Below are positions 15,175 through 23,283 of a DNA stretch of 26,032 nucleotides, one piece after another. The stretch is taken from the NCBI GenBank assembly GCA_027483425.1, contig JAIXUR010000037.1, forward strand, positions 1-26,032, read 5' to 3'. The translations under genes were made by a program, and so were the position numbers. The notes below the pieces were generated by a model, which saw nothing but the letters and a program-made list of their open reading frames with translations, did not search any database and had not been told where the DNA came from. Source of the DNA: Cyanobacteriota bacterium (GTDB taxonomy: Bacteria > Cyanobacteriota > Cyanobacteriia > Phormidesmidales > Phormidesmidaceae). The number at the start of each line of letters is the position of its first letter. Position 1 is the first letter of the stretch.

Positions 15175-18100
15175 ATGACACAACTTCTCCCCGAGACAAG
15201 TACCGTTGATGCACCGACCGTCGTTCCAGAGGCCCAGGGCACTGCCGCCGAGGCTAGGCCCCTCAGCCCCTTTGTCGCCCGCCACCTGGGCCCGACGGAG
15301 GCCGATACCCAGGGAATGCTAGCCGCCCTCGGGTATGAGTCCCTGGAAGACCTGATCGGCGCTACCGTACCTGCGGCGATTCGCCTCCAGCAGCCCCTCA
15401 ACTTGCCCCAGGGGCTAGACGAAGCCGCCGCGTTGGCCCAGCTGAAAGCCCTGGCCAGCCAAAACCAGGTGTGGCGATCGTACCTGGGACTGGGCTATGC
15501 CAATACCCTCACGCCCCCGGTCGTACAGCGAAACGTACTGGAAAACCCCGGCTGGTATACCCAATACACCCCCTACCAGCCTGAAATTTCCCAGGGGCGG
15601 CTCGAAGCCCTGCTCAACTTTCAAACCCTGGTGACTGACTTAACCGGGATGGAAATCGCCAATGCCTCTCTGCTCGATGAAGGCACCGCCGCCGCCGAAG
15701 CCATGACCCTGGCCTTTAATGCCCGCAAGCAAAAGAACGCCAAAACCTTCTGGGTGTCTGCCGCCTGTCACCCTCAAACCCTGGATGTGGTCAAAACCCG
15801 TGCCCTGCCCCTGGACATCGAAGTCGTGGTTGGCGACCACCGCACCGCTAGCGTTGACGCCTCCTGGTTTGGGGTGCTGCTGCAATACCCCGCCACCGAC
15901 GGAGCGATCTACAACTACGAGGCGTTTGTCACCCAGGTTCACGCCGCTAAGGCCCTGGTCACCGTCGCCGCCGACCTGCTCAGCCTGACGCTACTGAAGC
16001 CCCCCGGCGAGTTTGGGGCCGATATTGTAGTGGGTAACACCCAGCGCTTTGGTGTCCCCCTCGGCTTTGGTGGCCCCCACGCCGCCTTCTTTGCCACCCG
16101 GCAGACCTTTGCCCGCAAGCTGCCGGGCCGTCTGGTGGGAGTCTCTAAGGACACCTACGGCAACCCGGCCCTCCGCCTGACCCTGCAAACCCGTGAACAG
16201 CACATTCGCCGCGATGCCGCCACCAGCAATATCTGTACTGCCCAGGTGCTGTTGGCCATCATGGCCAGCATGTACGCGGTGTACCACGGGCCAGAGGGGC
16301 TGAGGGCGATCGCCACTCGCATCCAGTCCCACGCCCAAACCTTGGCGGCCGTGCTCACCGCCGCTGGCTTTGAGCTGGGGGAAGACCCTATTTTTGACAC
16401 CCTGCGGGTGTCGGTGGGCGATCGCCAGGCGGCCATTCTGGCCCGCGCCGCCGACCACCGCATTAATCTGCGGGTGTTCGACAGCGAAACGCTGATCGTG
16501 GCTCTGGACGAAACCGTCACTGAAGCGGATCTTGAGGATCTGATCACTGTATTTACGGGGGACTCGACGGCACAATTCGCGGCGGGGGGTCTCGCGGCGG
16601 GGGGGAACGTGGGTCTCGCGGCGGGGGATGGCCGTGGGTCGCCAGGGGTGGGTGATGGCTCGACCCACGCTACGGGGTCTGTCTATGTCGAAGCCAAACT
16701 CCAAACTCCAAACTCTAAAACCCAAAATCCAACCCTCCCCGCCCCCTTTCGCCGCACCACCCCCTACCTCACCCACCCCACCTTCCACCGCTACCACTCC
16801 GAGACGGAGATGCTGCGGTACCTGTATCGCCTTCAGAATAAAGACCTGTCCCTGGCGACTGCCATGATTCCGCTCGGGTCTTGCACCATGAAGCTCAACG
16901 CCACCGCTGAGATGGTGCCCGTGACCTGGCCAGAGTTTGGGCAGATCCATCCCTTTGCGCCAGTCGAGCAAGCCACCGGCTACCGCCAGTTATTTACTGA
17001 CTTAGAAAGCTGGCTGGGGGAAATTACCGGCTTCGACGGAGTTTCCCTCCAGCCCAATGCCGGTGCCCAGGGAGAATACACTGGGCTGCTGGTGATTCGC
17101 GAGTACCACCAGCGGCGCGGCGACCATCACCGCATTGCCTGCCTGATTCCCCAGTCGGCCCACGGTACAAACCCGGCCAGCGCCGTGATGGCGGGGATGA
17201 CGGTGGTGCCCGTAGCCTGCGACGAGGATGGCAATATTGACCTGGCCGACCTGAGGGCTAAGGCTGAGCAGCACAGCGACAACCTGGCGGCGCTGATGGT
17301 CACCTACCCCTCCACCCACGGGGTGTTTGAAGCCGAGATTGCCGCCATTTGCGCCCTCGTTCATAGCCACGGCGGCCAGGTGTACATGGATGGGGCCAAC
17401 ATGAACGCCCAGGTGGGCCTCTGCCGCCCCGCCGACTTTGGGGCCGATGTGTGCCACCTCAACCTGCACAAAACCTTCTGTATTCCCCACGGGGGCGGCG
17501 GGCCAGGGGTCGGGCCGATTGGGGTGAAGGCGCACCTGGTGCCTTACCTACCCAGCCACAGTCTGGTCGCTGGCGTGGGCGGCCACCAGGGCATTGGCGC
17601 AGTCACCTCAGCCCCCTGGGGCAGCGCCAGCATTCTGCCGATTTCGTGGATGTACATTGCCATGATGGGCGGCCCAGGACTAAGGCGGGCCACTGAGATT
17701 GCCATTCTCAACGCCAACTACATCGCCCAGCGCCTGGCAGGGCACTACGACATTCTCTACACCGGGCAGAATGGGCGCGTGGCCCACGAGTGCATTTTGG
17801 ATGTGCGGCCCTTTAAAACCTCCGCTGATGTGGGGGTGGAAGATGTGGCCAAGCGGCTGATTGACTATGGCTTTCATCCGCCCACCATGTCGTGGCCGGT
17901 GGCGGGCACCCTGATGGTCGAACCCACCGAAAGCGAGTCGAAGGCCGAGCTAGACCGCTTCTGCGACTCCATGATCGCCATTCGCGGCGAAATTCAGGCC
18001 ATTGAAACGGGCCAGGCGGATCGCGACAACAATCTGCTCAAAAATGCCCCTCACACCGCCGCCGACCTGGTCTCTGAGTGGCACCGGCCCTACAGCCGGG

Positions 18101-18234
18101 AGCAGGCGGTCTTTCCCACGGCGTTTACCCGCAGCGCTAAGTTTTGGCCAGCGGTCAATCGCATTGATCAGGCCTACGGCGATCGCAACCTGGTCTGCTC
18201 CTGTATTGGCATGGATGCCTACGAAGACGCCTAG
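15175..18234 (+). CDS. gcvP: Glycine dehydrogenase (aminomethyl-transferring), P-protein
   Basis: The PLP-dependent P-protein of the glycine cleavage system, important in cyanobacterial photorespiration. 1019 residues in the fused form: N-terminal PLP-transferase-like half (about 28-455, FVARHLGPTEADTQGML at the start) and C-terminal half (about 525-1019). The PLP lysine is Lys766 (LNLHKTFCIPHGGGGPG). It is about 40 residues longer than I expect for cyanobacterial GcvP. The excess lies in the linker (about 463-524): three in-frame AAGG-like units, a palindrome and a CCAAACT heptamer run, unlike the rest of the protein in composition. The frame stays open and both halves are intact, so the enzyme should work. 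ATG 15175. GcvT and GcvH are not in the window; I see no glycine riboswitch upstream. Confidence 0.97.
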   Translation: MTQLLPETSTVDAPTVVPEAQGTAAEARPLSPFVARHLGPTEADTQGMLAALGYESLEDLIGATVPAAIRLQQPLNLPQGLDEAAALAQLKALASQNQVWRSYLGLGYANTLTPPVVQRNVLENPGWYTQYTPYQPEISQGRLEALLNFQTLVTDLTGMEIANASLLDEGTAAAEAMTLAFNARKQKNAKTFWVSAACHPQTLDVVKTRALPLDIEVVVGDHRTASVDASWFGVLLQYPATDGAIYNYEAFVTQVHAAKALVTVAADLLSLTLLKPPGEFGADIVVGNTQRFGVPLGFGGPHAAFFATRQTFARKLPGRLVGVSKDTYGNPALRLTLQTREQHIRRDAATSNICTAQVLLAIMASMYAVYHGPEGLRAIATRIQSHAQTLAAVLTAAGFELGEDPIFDTLRVSVGDRQAAILARAADHRINLRVFDSETLIVALDETVTEADLEDLITVFTGDSTAQFAAGGLAAGGNVGLAAGDGRGSPGVGDGSTHATGSVYVEAKLQTPNSKTQNPTLPAPFRRTTPYLTHPTFHRYHSETEMLRYLYRLQNKDLSLATAMIPLGSCTMKLNATAEMVPVTWPEFGQIHPFAPVEQATGYRQLFTDLESWLGEITGFDGVSLQPNAGAQGEYTGLLVIREYHQRRGDHHRIACLIPQSAHGTNPASAVMAGMTVVPVACDEDGNIDLADLRAKAEQHSDNLAALMVTYPSTHGVFEAEIAAICALVHSHGGQVYMDGANMNAQVGLCRPADFGADVCHLNLHKTFCIPHGGGGPGVGPIGVKAHLVPYLPSHSLVAGVGGHQGIGAVTSAPWGSASILPISWMYIAMMGGPGLRRATEIAILNANYIAQRLAGHYDILYTGQNGRVAHECILDVRPFKTSADVGVEDVAKRLIDYGFHPPTMSWPVAGTLMVEPTESESKAELDRFCDSMIAIRGEIQAIETGQADRDNNLLKNAPHTAADLVSEWHRPYSREQAVFPTAFTRSAKFWPAVNRIDQAYGDRNLVCSCIGMDAYEDA
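16577..16740. repeat. Repeat-like insert inside gcvP
   Basis: Three parts in order: TCGCGGCGGGG units starting at 16577, 16592 and 16616 (offsets 15 and 24, both in frame); an inverted repeat CGTGGGTCG (16633-16641) / CGACCCACG (16661-16669); and three direct CCAAACT heptamers (16694-16714) followed by degenerate copies. Such modules are typical of intergenic cyanobacterial repeats, yet here they are translated as a low-complexity linker. Confidence 0.7.
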
Positions 18235-18401
18235 GCGTCACCTAGGGGAGGCTAAACGCACCGTTGCCCCGCCCCGGCATCGTTGCCCCGGCATTGTCCA
18301 GCCTAGAGGGGCGATTCTATAGGGGCGCGACCCAAAAGGCGCGACAACCAGCGCCGTTGCCCTTAAGCTAAAGCTGTTGATTTCCTGGGACCTTATCCCC
18401 C

Positions 18402-19061
18402 ATGGCCAACCCTCCGCAACCTAAGGTCATTTTTTTAGATGCCGTTGGCACGTTGTTTGGGGTGTCGGGCAGCGTTGGCGACATCTACGCCCAGCTAGCC
18501 CAGCACCACGGCATTACCGCTGACCCGGCTACCCTCAACCAGGCCTTTTTCCGGGCCTTTAGGGCGGCCCCAGCCATGACTTTTCCCGGCAGCGACCCGG
18601 CCACCATCCCCGAGCAGGAATACCTCTGGTGGCGGGTGATTGCCCAGCAGACCTTCAGCAGTGCCGGGGTGCTCGATCGCTTTGTGGACTTTGATAGTTT
18701 CTTTGCCGACCTCTATGCCCACTTTGCGGGCCCTGAGCCCTGGGTGCTTTACCCCGATGTGCCGCCAGCCCTAGAGCGCTGGCGGCGGCGGGGCATTACC
18801 CTCGGGGTGATTTCAAACTTTGACACCCGGCTGTACCAGGTATTGGACGAGTTAGCCCTGACCAGCTATTTCAGCTCAATCACCCTTTCCTCGGAGGCCG
18901 GGGCGGCTAAACCCGATGCCCTCATTTTTGCCACCGCCCTCCAAAAGCACGGCTACGAGGCCAGCCAGGCTTGGCATCTGGGCGACAGCAAAACCGAAGA
19001 CCTAGAAGGAGCCAACGCGGCGGGGCTCCACGGCATTTTGGTGAAGCGCCAGGGGGACTAA
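18402..19061 (+). CDS. HAD-superfamily hydrolase, REG-2/HDHD3-like, variant motif I
   Basis: 219 residues. HAD motifs: I FLDAVGTLFG with nucleophile Asp13; II VISNFD (Ser138); III Lys170 (AAKPDALIF); IV LGDSKTEDLEGA (Asp195, Asp200). Between them is a helical cap (about 25-110). The second Asp of motif I (the general acid/base of most HAD phosphatases) is replaced by Val15, which I recall as usual in this REG-2-like subgroup; activity and substrate are uncertain. ATG 18402, in a gap of 167 bases after gcvP with no clear terminator, so read-through is possible. It converges with dapF only nine bases after its stop. Confidence 0.88.
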   Translation: MANPPQPKVIFLDAVGTLFGVSGSVGDIYAQLAQHHGITADPATLNQAFFRAFRAAPAMTFPGSDPATIPEQEYLWWRVIAQQTFSSAGVLDRFVDFDSFFADLYAHFAGPEPWVLYPDVPPALERWRRRGITLGVISNFDTRLYQVLDELALTSYFSSITLSSEAGAAKPDALIFATALQKHGYEASQAWHLGDSKTEDLEGANAAGLHGILVKRQGD

Positions 19062-19070
19062 TCCCTCAGC

Positions 19071-19919
19071 CTAGGCGACCTGGCCCTTAAACACTAGCTC
19101 CGCCGGGCCAGTCATATAGACCCGGTTGTCGGTCGCTGACCATTCAATGTGCAAGGGGCCACCGGGAAGTTCTACGGTGGCGGCGCGATCGCACACCCCA
19201 TTCAGCACCCCCGCCACCAGCGCCGCGCAGGCCCCCGTACCGCAGGCCAGGGTAATGCCAGCCCCCCGTTCCCACACCCGCATTTTGAGATAGTCGGGCC
19301 GTACCACCTGGATAAACTCAGTGTTAATGCGCTGGGGAAAGGCCTCGTGGTGCTCAAACTGAGGCCCGAGGGTATCTAGGGCAATGGCCGCCACATCTGC
19401 CACAAAGGTGATGCAGTGGGGGTTGCCCATGCTCACGCAGGTGACCGGCCAGATCTGGTCAGCCACCGTCAGCGGCAGATTCACCACCTTCTCCCCGGCG
19501 GCAGCCAGGGTGGTGGGAATGTCTGGAGCCAGCAGGTAGGGGGGGCCCATATCGACCGTGACCTGTCCATCGGGTTGTAGGGTCGGCGAAATGAGCCCCG
19601 CCAGGGTGTGAATGCGGTAGGTGTGAGGCATCGGGGGAGGGGTACCATCGGCCGCTTCCAGGGCCCCTAAAAACTTGGCCATACAGCGAATGCCGTTGCC
19701 GCACATCTCGGGTTCTGAGCCGTCGGAGTTGTAGATGCGCATGGTGTAGTCGGTGCCCCCTTGCCCCGGCAGCGCAAAGATGACGCCGTCTGCGCCAATG
19801 CCAAAGTGGCGATCGCACCAGGCCACCGCCTGCTCAGAACTCAGCACTGGCTCTGGCTGATGGCGGTTGTCTATCAAAATAAAATCGTTGCCCAAGCCGT
19901 GGTACTTGCTGAATTCCAT
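19071..19919 (-). CDS. dapF: Diaminopimelate epimerase
   Basis: Converts LL- to meso-diaminopimelate for lysine and peptidoglycan synthesis, without cofactor. 282 residues, two similar halves. The catalytic thiols are Cys73 (EMCGNGIRC) and Cys226 (ACGTGACAA). The N-terminus KYHGLGNDFILIDNR and the GNPHCI motif (165-170) are diagnostic. ATG 19919. It diverges from hfq; dapF and hfq are neighbours in many cyanobacteria. Its stop lies nine bases from that of the HAD gene, so the two 3' ends converge tightly. Confidence 0.97.
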   Translation of the reverse strand: MEFSKYHGLGNDFILIDNRHQPEPVLSSEQAVAWCDRHFGIGADGVIFALPGQGGTDYTMRIYNSDGSEPEMCGNGIRCMAKFLGALEAADGTPPPMPHTYRIHTLAGLISPTLQPDGQVTVDMGPPYLLAPDIPTTLAAAGEKVVNLPLTVADQIWPVTCVSMGNPHCITFVADVAAIALDTLGPQFEHHEAFPQRINTEFIQVVRPDYLKMRVWERGAGITLACGTGACAALVAGVLNGVCDRAATVELPGGPLHIEWSATDNRVYMTGPAELVFKGQVA

Positions 19920-19972
19920 ACGCTATAACTGTCGACGGGATGAGATTCATTATTCACTAAAACGCGTGGAGC

Positions 19973-19990
19973 AGGGCCTTGTCCCGCCCT
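19973..19990. repeat. AGGGC/GCCCT inverted repeat between dapF and hfq
   Basis: Five-base arms AGGGC (19973-19977) and GCCCT (19986-19990) with an eight-base loop and a CCCTACCCC edge. It resembles the GGGC...GCCC(A)CCCTAC palindromes elsewhere in the window, but weakly. Confidence 0.35.
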
Positions 19991-20102
19991 ACCCCAGCTC
20001 CCCCCTATCCCTTAGATTTCCTTAACAAGTGCCCCACCGCTGTCACCTAACCTGGTCGAACGGGGTACGGTAAGACCAGCCTTCGTTCAGTAGCTTAGTA
20101 CC

Positions 20103-20315
20103 ATGTCCCAAGAGTTTGCCACCGGGTTTCCCAGCGTTCGCCAAATCCAAAACCTGATTCGAGACCAACAAGCTGTCGAGGTCAAGCTTATGACTGGCGA
20201 CCTCCTCTCTGGCCATATCCTTTGGCAAGACCCCCAATGCATCTGCCTGCAAACCGAAGACCAGAGCAAGCACCAAATTTGGAAGCAGGCGATTGGCTTT
20301 CTGAAATATTCGTAA
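20103..20315 (+). CDS. hfq: Cyanobacterial Hfq homologue
   Basis: 70 residues with the Sm-like fold: an N-terminal helix (FPSVRQIQNLIRDQQ), Sm1 strands (VEVKLMTGDLLSGHILWQDPQCICL) and a shortened Sm2 (HQIWKQAIGFLKYS). As in other cyanobacterial Hfq, the classical KH-type RNA-binding motif and long tail are missing. In Synechocystis the homologue (ssr3341) is needed for motility and competence and binds the pilus ATPase PilB1 rather than acting as a general sRNA chaperone. ATG 20103. It diverges from dapF and is followed by a ComFB-type gene. Confidence 0.93.
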   Translation: MSQEFATGFPSVRQIQNLIRDQQAVEVKLMTGDLLSGHILWQDPQCICLQTEDQSKHQIWKQAIGFLKYS

Positions 20316-20391
20316 TTCGCCACGCCACCCCTAGACAGTCTTCATAATCATCGTTGTGGACTCCTCGATGGATCGGGGCACACTAAACCCA

Positions 20392-20404
20392 GGTGGATAC
20401 CACC
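20392..20404 (+). terminator. Small hairpin after hfq
   Basis: GGTGG-ata-CCACC in the 171-base gap between hfq and the ComFB gene. There is no T-run. It may be a weak terminator or part of the next gene's leader. Confidence 0.25.
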
Positions 20405-20486
20405 CCTGTAGATGGCTCGGCTCTTTGATTTTAGTAAAAGCCGTTAATCCGCCAGTGTTATGGAGATTTATGGAGCGTTTGGCCAA

Positions 20487-21032
20487 ATGACTATCGAAAA
20501 AATTGTTGAGCAAGCCCTACAAGACGGCTATTTGACCCCAGCCATGGAAGCCGAAGTCGGTCGCATCTGCGATACCGCCGCTGAGCTTTCCATTGAAGAA
20601 TACATGGCCCTCGATCGCCTGATGGGTGCCCTGCTCACCGGCGAAGTGGTGGCCGTACCCCGCAAACAGTTCATCAACGTGATGGAAGAGCTGGTGCTGA
20701 CCGAGGCCATCTCACGGGTGGCTGAAATTGAGTCCACCTCCGATAAAACCCTCGATCTGGGCGACATTGCGGCCTATGCCCTCAACCGGCTACCGCCCCT
20801 CTACGCCACCACCGAAGAAGGGGCCAACTTCCAGCGAGAAAATGCTCGCGGCGAGCTCTCTGACCTGATTGCCGAACAGGTGAAACAGGCCATTTCCCGC
20901 AACCTCGACAAGCCCGATTTCTACCCCGATCGCCAGACCATTCAGAAAAAGACCGGCGACAATGTGCTCAGCCAGGTCAGCTCACTCCTCCAAGACCATG
21001 CCCACAAATTCGAGCCAGCGTTGAAGGCGTAG
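20487..21032 (+). CDS. ComFB-domain cyclic-dinucleotide receptor family protein
   Basis: 181 residues from ATG 20487. The N-terminal helical part (about 1-58, IEKIVEQALQDGYLTPAMEAEVGR) is followed by a ComFB (late competence) domain (about 62-135: NVMEELVLTEAISRV, DIAAYALNRLPPLYATT) and a charged C-terminal tail. ComFB proteins of cyanobacteria (Synechocystis Slr1970, Nostoc CdgR) are reported receptors of c-di-GMP and/or c-di-AMP that affect cell size, pili and competence. The overall layout fits that group, and this role is inferred from family. An ATG at 20460 would add nine residues; I prefer 20487 because I recall family members starting at M(S/T)IEKIV. Strong terminator downstream. Confidence 0.88.
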   Translation: MTIEKIVEQALQDGYLTPAMEAEVGRICDTAAELSIEEYMALDRLMGALLTGEVVAVPRKQFINVMEELVLTEAISRVAEIESTSDKTLDLGDIAAYALNRLPPLYATTEEGANFQRENARGELSDLIAEQVKQAISRNLDKPDFYPDRQTIQKKTGDNVLSQVSSLLQDHAHKFEPALKA

Positions 21033-21088
21033 GTGGAGTCAAGGGGTGGCATCTACTCAGCCTTCTGCTACGTTTGCACAACCTATGG

Positions 21089-21143
21089 ATCAGGGTCCTG
21101 ATTGAGCCGATGGTATTGGCTCAATCAAGACCCTGATTTTTTT
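21089..21143 (+). terminator. Strong intrinsic terminator after the ComFB gene
   Basis: Arms 21089-21108 and 21118-21137 pair at 19 of 20 positions (one C/A mismatch), with a nine-base loop and seven T ending at 21143. It starts 57 bases after the stop and separates this gene from the next regulator. Confidence 0.9.
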
Positions 21144-21387
21144 CAGATCATTCCAGGACTGCCCACCGCCATTAAAGCGTGACGCCTGGCCCAAGGTCTG
21201 GTGGGTGACCGTGACCACTACCACGAGCTGAGTTCCAGCCCCAACCCCAGGGCCACCCATAAACCCACTATGGGAAAGTTGGGGGCTGTGACCGCTGCGA
21301 CGTGGCATCCGGTTTTGAGTCATGGGTTGGGTGTAAAGTTGGGAGTTTCGAGCGAGAATAGAGATTGTTGTACTTTCCCCATATCCT

Positions 21388-22182
21388 ATGACTCGGCGCA
21401 GTGGCCAAAAGCTAGTAGCTGACCCCATTGCGGCGTTGAGCCAGGGCAGTTTTTTATTTCGGCAGCTAGAACCAGAGGATCTCCATCCCCACCTTAATCC
21501 TGACCAGCTGATTATTGAGAAGCTGTACTCGAATCGCCCTATTCACACTGCTTTTCGGCCCCATGTTTGGCTCGATTATCTCTACGTGATCATGGACGGT
21601 GGCCCGATCATCATGCGCAGCACGCCCCTCGACCGGGTTATTGCCATGACCTACCCGGCTGGATGCTTTGGCATGCGGAGCCTGCCGGTGGGATTTGGCA
21701 CGGTGGCCCAGGGCTTTCCCAGCCTGGTGGAGGCGTACAAAACCACCGATGTGATTAAGGTGCCGATAGTCGCCGTCAAGGCCCTCTATGCGGCCAACCC
21801 GACCTTTCAGCAGCGCTATGACCTGCTGTTTGAGCTGCGAGAAAAGTTTCAGTACCACCTGCTAAACTGCAGCACCTACCCGCCCCAGGCGGTGGCTTCG
21901 CTGCTGCGGGCGTTGGTGTACCAGGAGCGATCGCTGGGCAACCAGCCCGGCAGCACCGGCGAGTACCACTTCGATTTACCGATTGATTTGATCGCCCGCG
22001 CCTGTCAACTGAACCACCGCACCGTGGAGCAGGTGCTCAAGGGCCTGACCAAGGCTGGGTATCTGAAGGCCAGCAAATCGGTCGATCATGGGGTGGACGA
22101 GGTACACATTATCGACCCTGAAGGGCTGAAAGAAGTCTATGGGGCCACCCGTGACAAGGTATCTTGGTGGCCCCTCAAGTAG
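21388..22182 (+). CDS. Crp/Fnr-like transcription regulator, divergent sensor domain
   Basis: 264 residues. A C-terminal winged helix-turn-helix of Crp type (about 196-226, DLPIDLIARACQLNHRTVEQVLKGLTKAGYL) follows a beta-rich domain (about 30-130) and a long helix (about 140-160, RYDLLFELREKFQYHL). The sensor region (WLDYLYVIMDGGPIIM, GCFGMRSLPVGFG) aligns only loosely with the cyclic-nucleotide fold and lacks the GE...RS/T cassette seen in the other Crp protein here at 2883-3575. It probably does not bind cAMP in the standard way. ATG 21388; the 250-base gap upstream, after the terminator, holds no other gene. A very long hairpin follows 22 bases after the stop. Confidence 0.8.
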   Translation: MTRRSGQKLVADPIAALSQGSFLFRQLEPEDLHPHLNPDQLIIEKLYSNRPIHTAFRPHVWLDYLYVIMDGGPIIMRSTPLDRVIAMTYPAGCFGMRSLPVGFGTVAQGFPSLVEAYKTTDVIKVPIVAVKALYAANPTFQQRYDLLFELREKFQYHLLNCSTYPPQAVASLLRALVYQERSLGNQPGSTGEYHFDLPIDLIARACQLNHRTVEQVLKGLTKAGYLKASKSVDHGVDEVHIIDPEGLKEVYGATRDKVSWWPLK

Positions 22183-22204
22183 GGTGAAGCGGTTGTTTGC
22201 AAAG

Positions 22205-22260
22205 GGTTGTTCCAGGTGTAGTTTGCCGTCAAGAGGCGGCAAACTACACCTGGAATGACC
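22205..22260. terminator. Very long hairpin after the regulator gene (26-bp stem)
   Basis: The arms 22205-22230 and 22235-22260 pair throughout (23 Watson-Crick and 3 G:T pairs) around the four-base loop AAGA; the central 19 pairs are perfect. No T-run follows, so it is not a classical intrinsic terminator. It could block transcription, stabilise RNA, or be a small palindromic element. Confidence 0.75.
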
Positions 22261-22357
22261 TAGCACGGTCACACCGCTGAGGCATCTTGAGGGCGATAAT
22301 AATCTCAGACAAGACGCTTGGATCGCCCTAAGCTATAGCCAGTACAGGAGGCCAGCG

Positions 22358-23194
22358 ATGGCAAACTTTAGCCGCACCTGGTGGGGAAAGAACTTTATCA
22401 CGGCGATCGAGCGCCTGACCGACTCGGGACGATTGCAGCGGGGGCGTTCCTACGCCAGCGGCGGCAAGGTCAAAAGCTTTGAGATCGACGGCGGGCTGGT
22501 TACCGCTAAGGTGCGGGGGTCGGTAAACCCCTACTTTGGGGTGACCAAGGAACCGCTGTACACCACCACCCTTGATTTTGCGCCGATTAGCAAGGCCAAG
22601 TGGAGCGCCGCGATCGCCCTGATCGCCTCCAAGGCCAGCCTGATCTCCCGGCTGTTGCTGAACGAAATCCCCGACAACATTGAAGACAGCTTCAAAACCC
22701 TGGGCCTGAACCTGCTGCCCGCCAGCGCCAAGGACTTTAAGACCCAGTGCTCCTGCCCCGACTACAGCAACCCCTGCAAACACATCGCCGGGGTCTATTA
22801 CCTGATTGCCGCCGAGCTCGATCGCGACCCCTTCCTGCTGTTTGAGCTGCGGGGGCTGCCTCGGGAAGCGCTCAAGGCCGAGTTAGCTAAATCGCCCCTG
22901 GGGCAGGCGCTGTCGGCGGAGCTCTCGGCCCAGCAGCTGCCTCCGGTGCCCGTGGCGCATTACTACACCCAGCCCCAGACCGTTGAGGCCGCCGCCCCCA
23001 GCCTCAAAGACTTTTGGCAGGGCGAAAAGCGCTTACCCCAGACCCTTGAGGTGGCCACGACCTCGGTGGTTCCCGCCATTTTGGTCAAAAAGCAGGGGGA
23101 TTTCCCCGCCTTTTGGTCTCGGGATAATTCCTTCATTGCGGCGATGGAGGGCCTCTACGATCGCGTACGCACCAAAAACAAAGACCGCCTGTAG
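22358..23194 (+). CDS. SWIM zinc-finger protein
   Basis: 278 residues. The only recognisable domain is a SWIM zinc finger: Cys131, Cys133, Cys140 and His142 (CSCPDYSNPCKHIAGVYYLI). The N-terminus starts FSRTWWGKNFITAIERL and has a GRSYASGGKV segment typical of this family. SWIM fingers bind DNA or proteins. These proteins are usually encoded beside a large SNF2/DEAD helicase, but no such gene is in the window. The C-terminal part (about 195-278) is Pro/Ala-rich and then basic. AGGAGG eight bases before ATG 22358 fixes the start. Long hairpins lie on both sides. Confidence 0.85.
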   Translation: MANFSRTWWGKNFITAIERLTDSGRLQRGRSYASGGKVKSFEIDGGLVTAKVRGSVNPYFGVTKEPLYTTTLDFAPISKAKWSAAIALIASKASLISRLLLNEIPDNIEDSFKTLGLNLLPASAKDFKTQCSCPDYSNPCKHIAGVYYLIAAELDRDPFLLFELRGLPREALKAELAKSPLGQALSAELSAQQLPPVPVAHYYTQPQTVEAAAPSLKDFWQGEKRLPQTLEVATTSVVPAILVKKQGDFPAFWSRDNSFIAAMEGLYDRVRTKNKDRL

Positions 23195-23208
23195 GGGGCT
23201 AGCCATTG

Positions 23209-23274
23209 AGATCCCAGGGTTTTTCTGAGGCGTGGAAACAACCTCAGCTAACTGCCAGAAAAACCCTGGGATCT
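23209..23274. terminator. Long hairpin between convergent SWIM and oxidoreductase genes
   Basis: A perfect 19-bp inverted repeat (23209-23227 with 23256-23274; core CCCAGGGTTTTTCTG) and a 28-base loop. The loop can compete by forming a CTGAGG/CCTCAG stem (23225-23230 with 23242-23247). It lies between the two stop codons and probably ends both transcripts; neither strand has a trailing T-run. Confidence 0.75.
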
Positions 23275-23283
23275 GGGCAACCT

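Noticed and set aside
21090..21428. Minus-strand 112-codon frame
   Set aside because: It runs through the terminator at 21089-21143 and the start of the regulator gene, and its product resembles no family I know.
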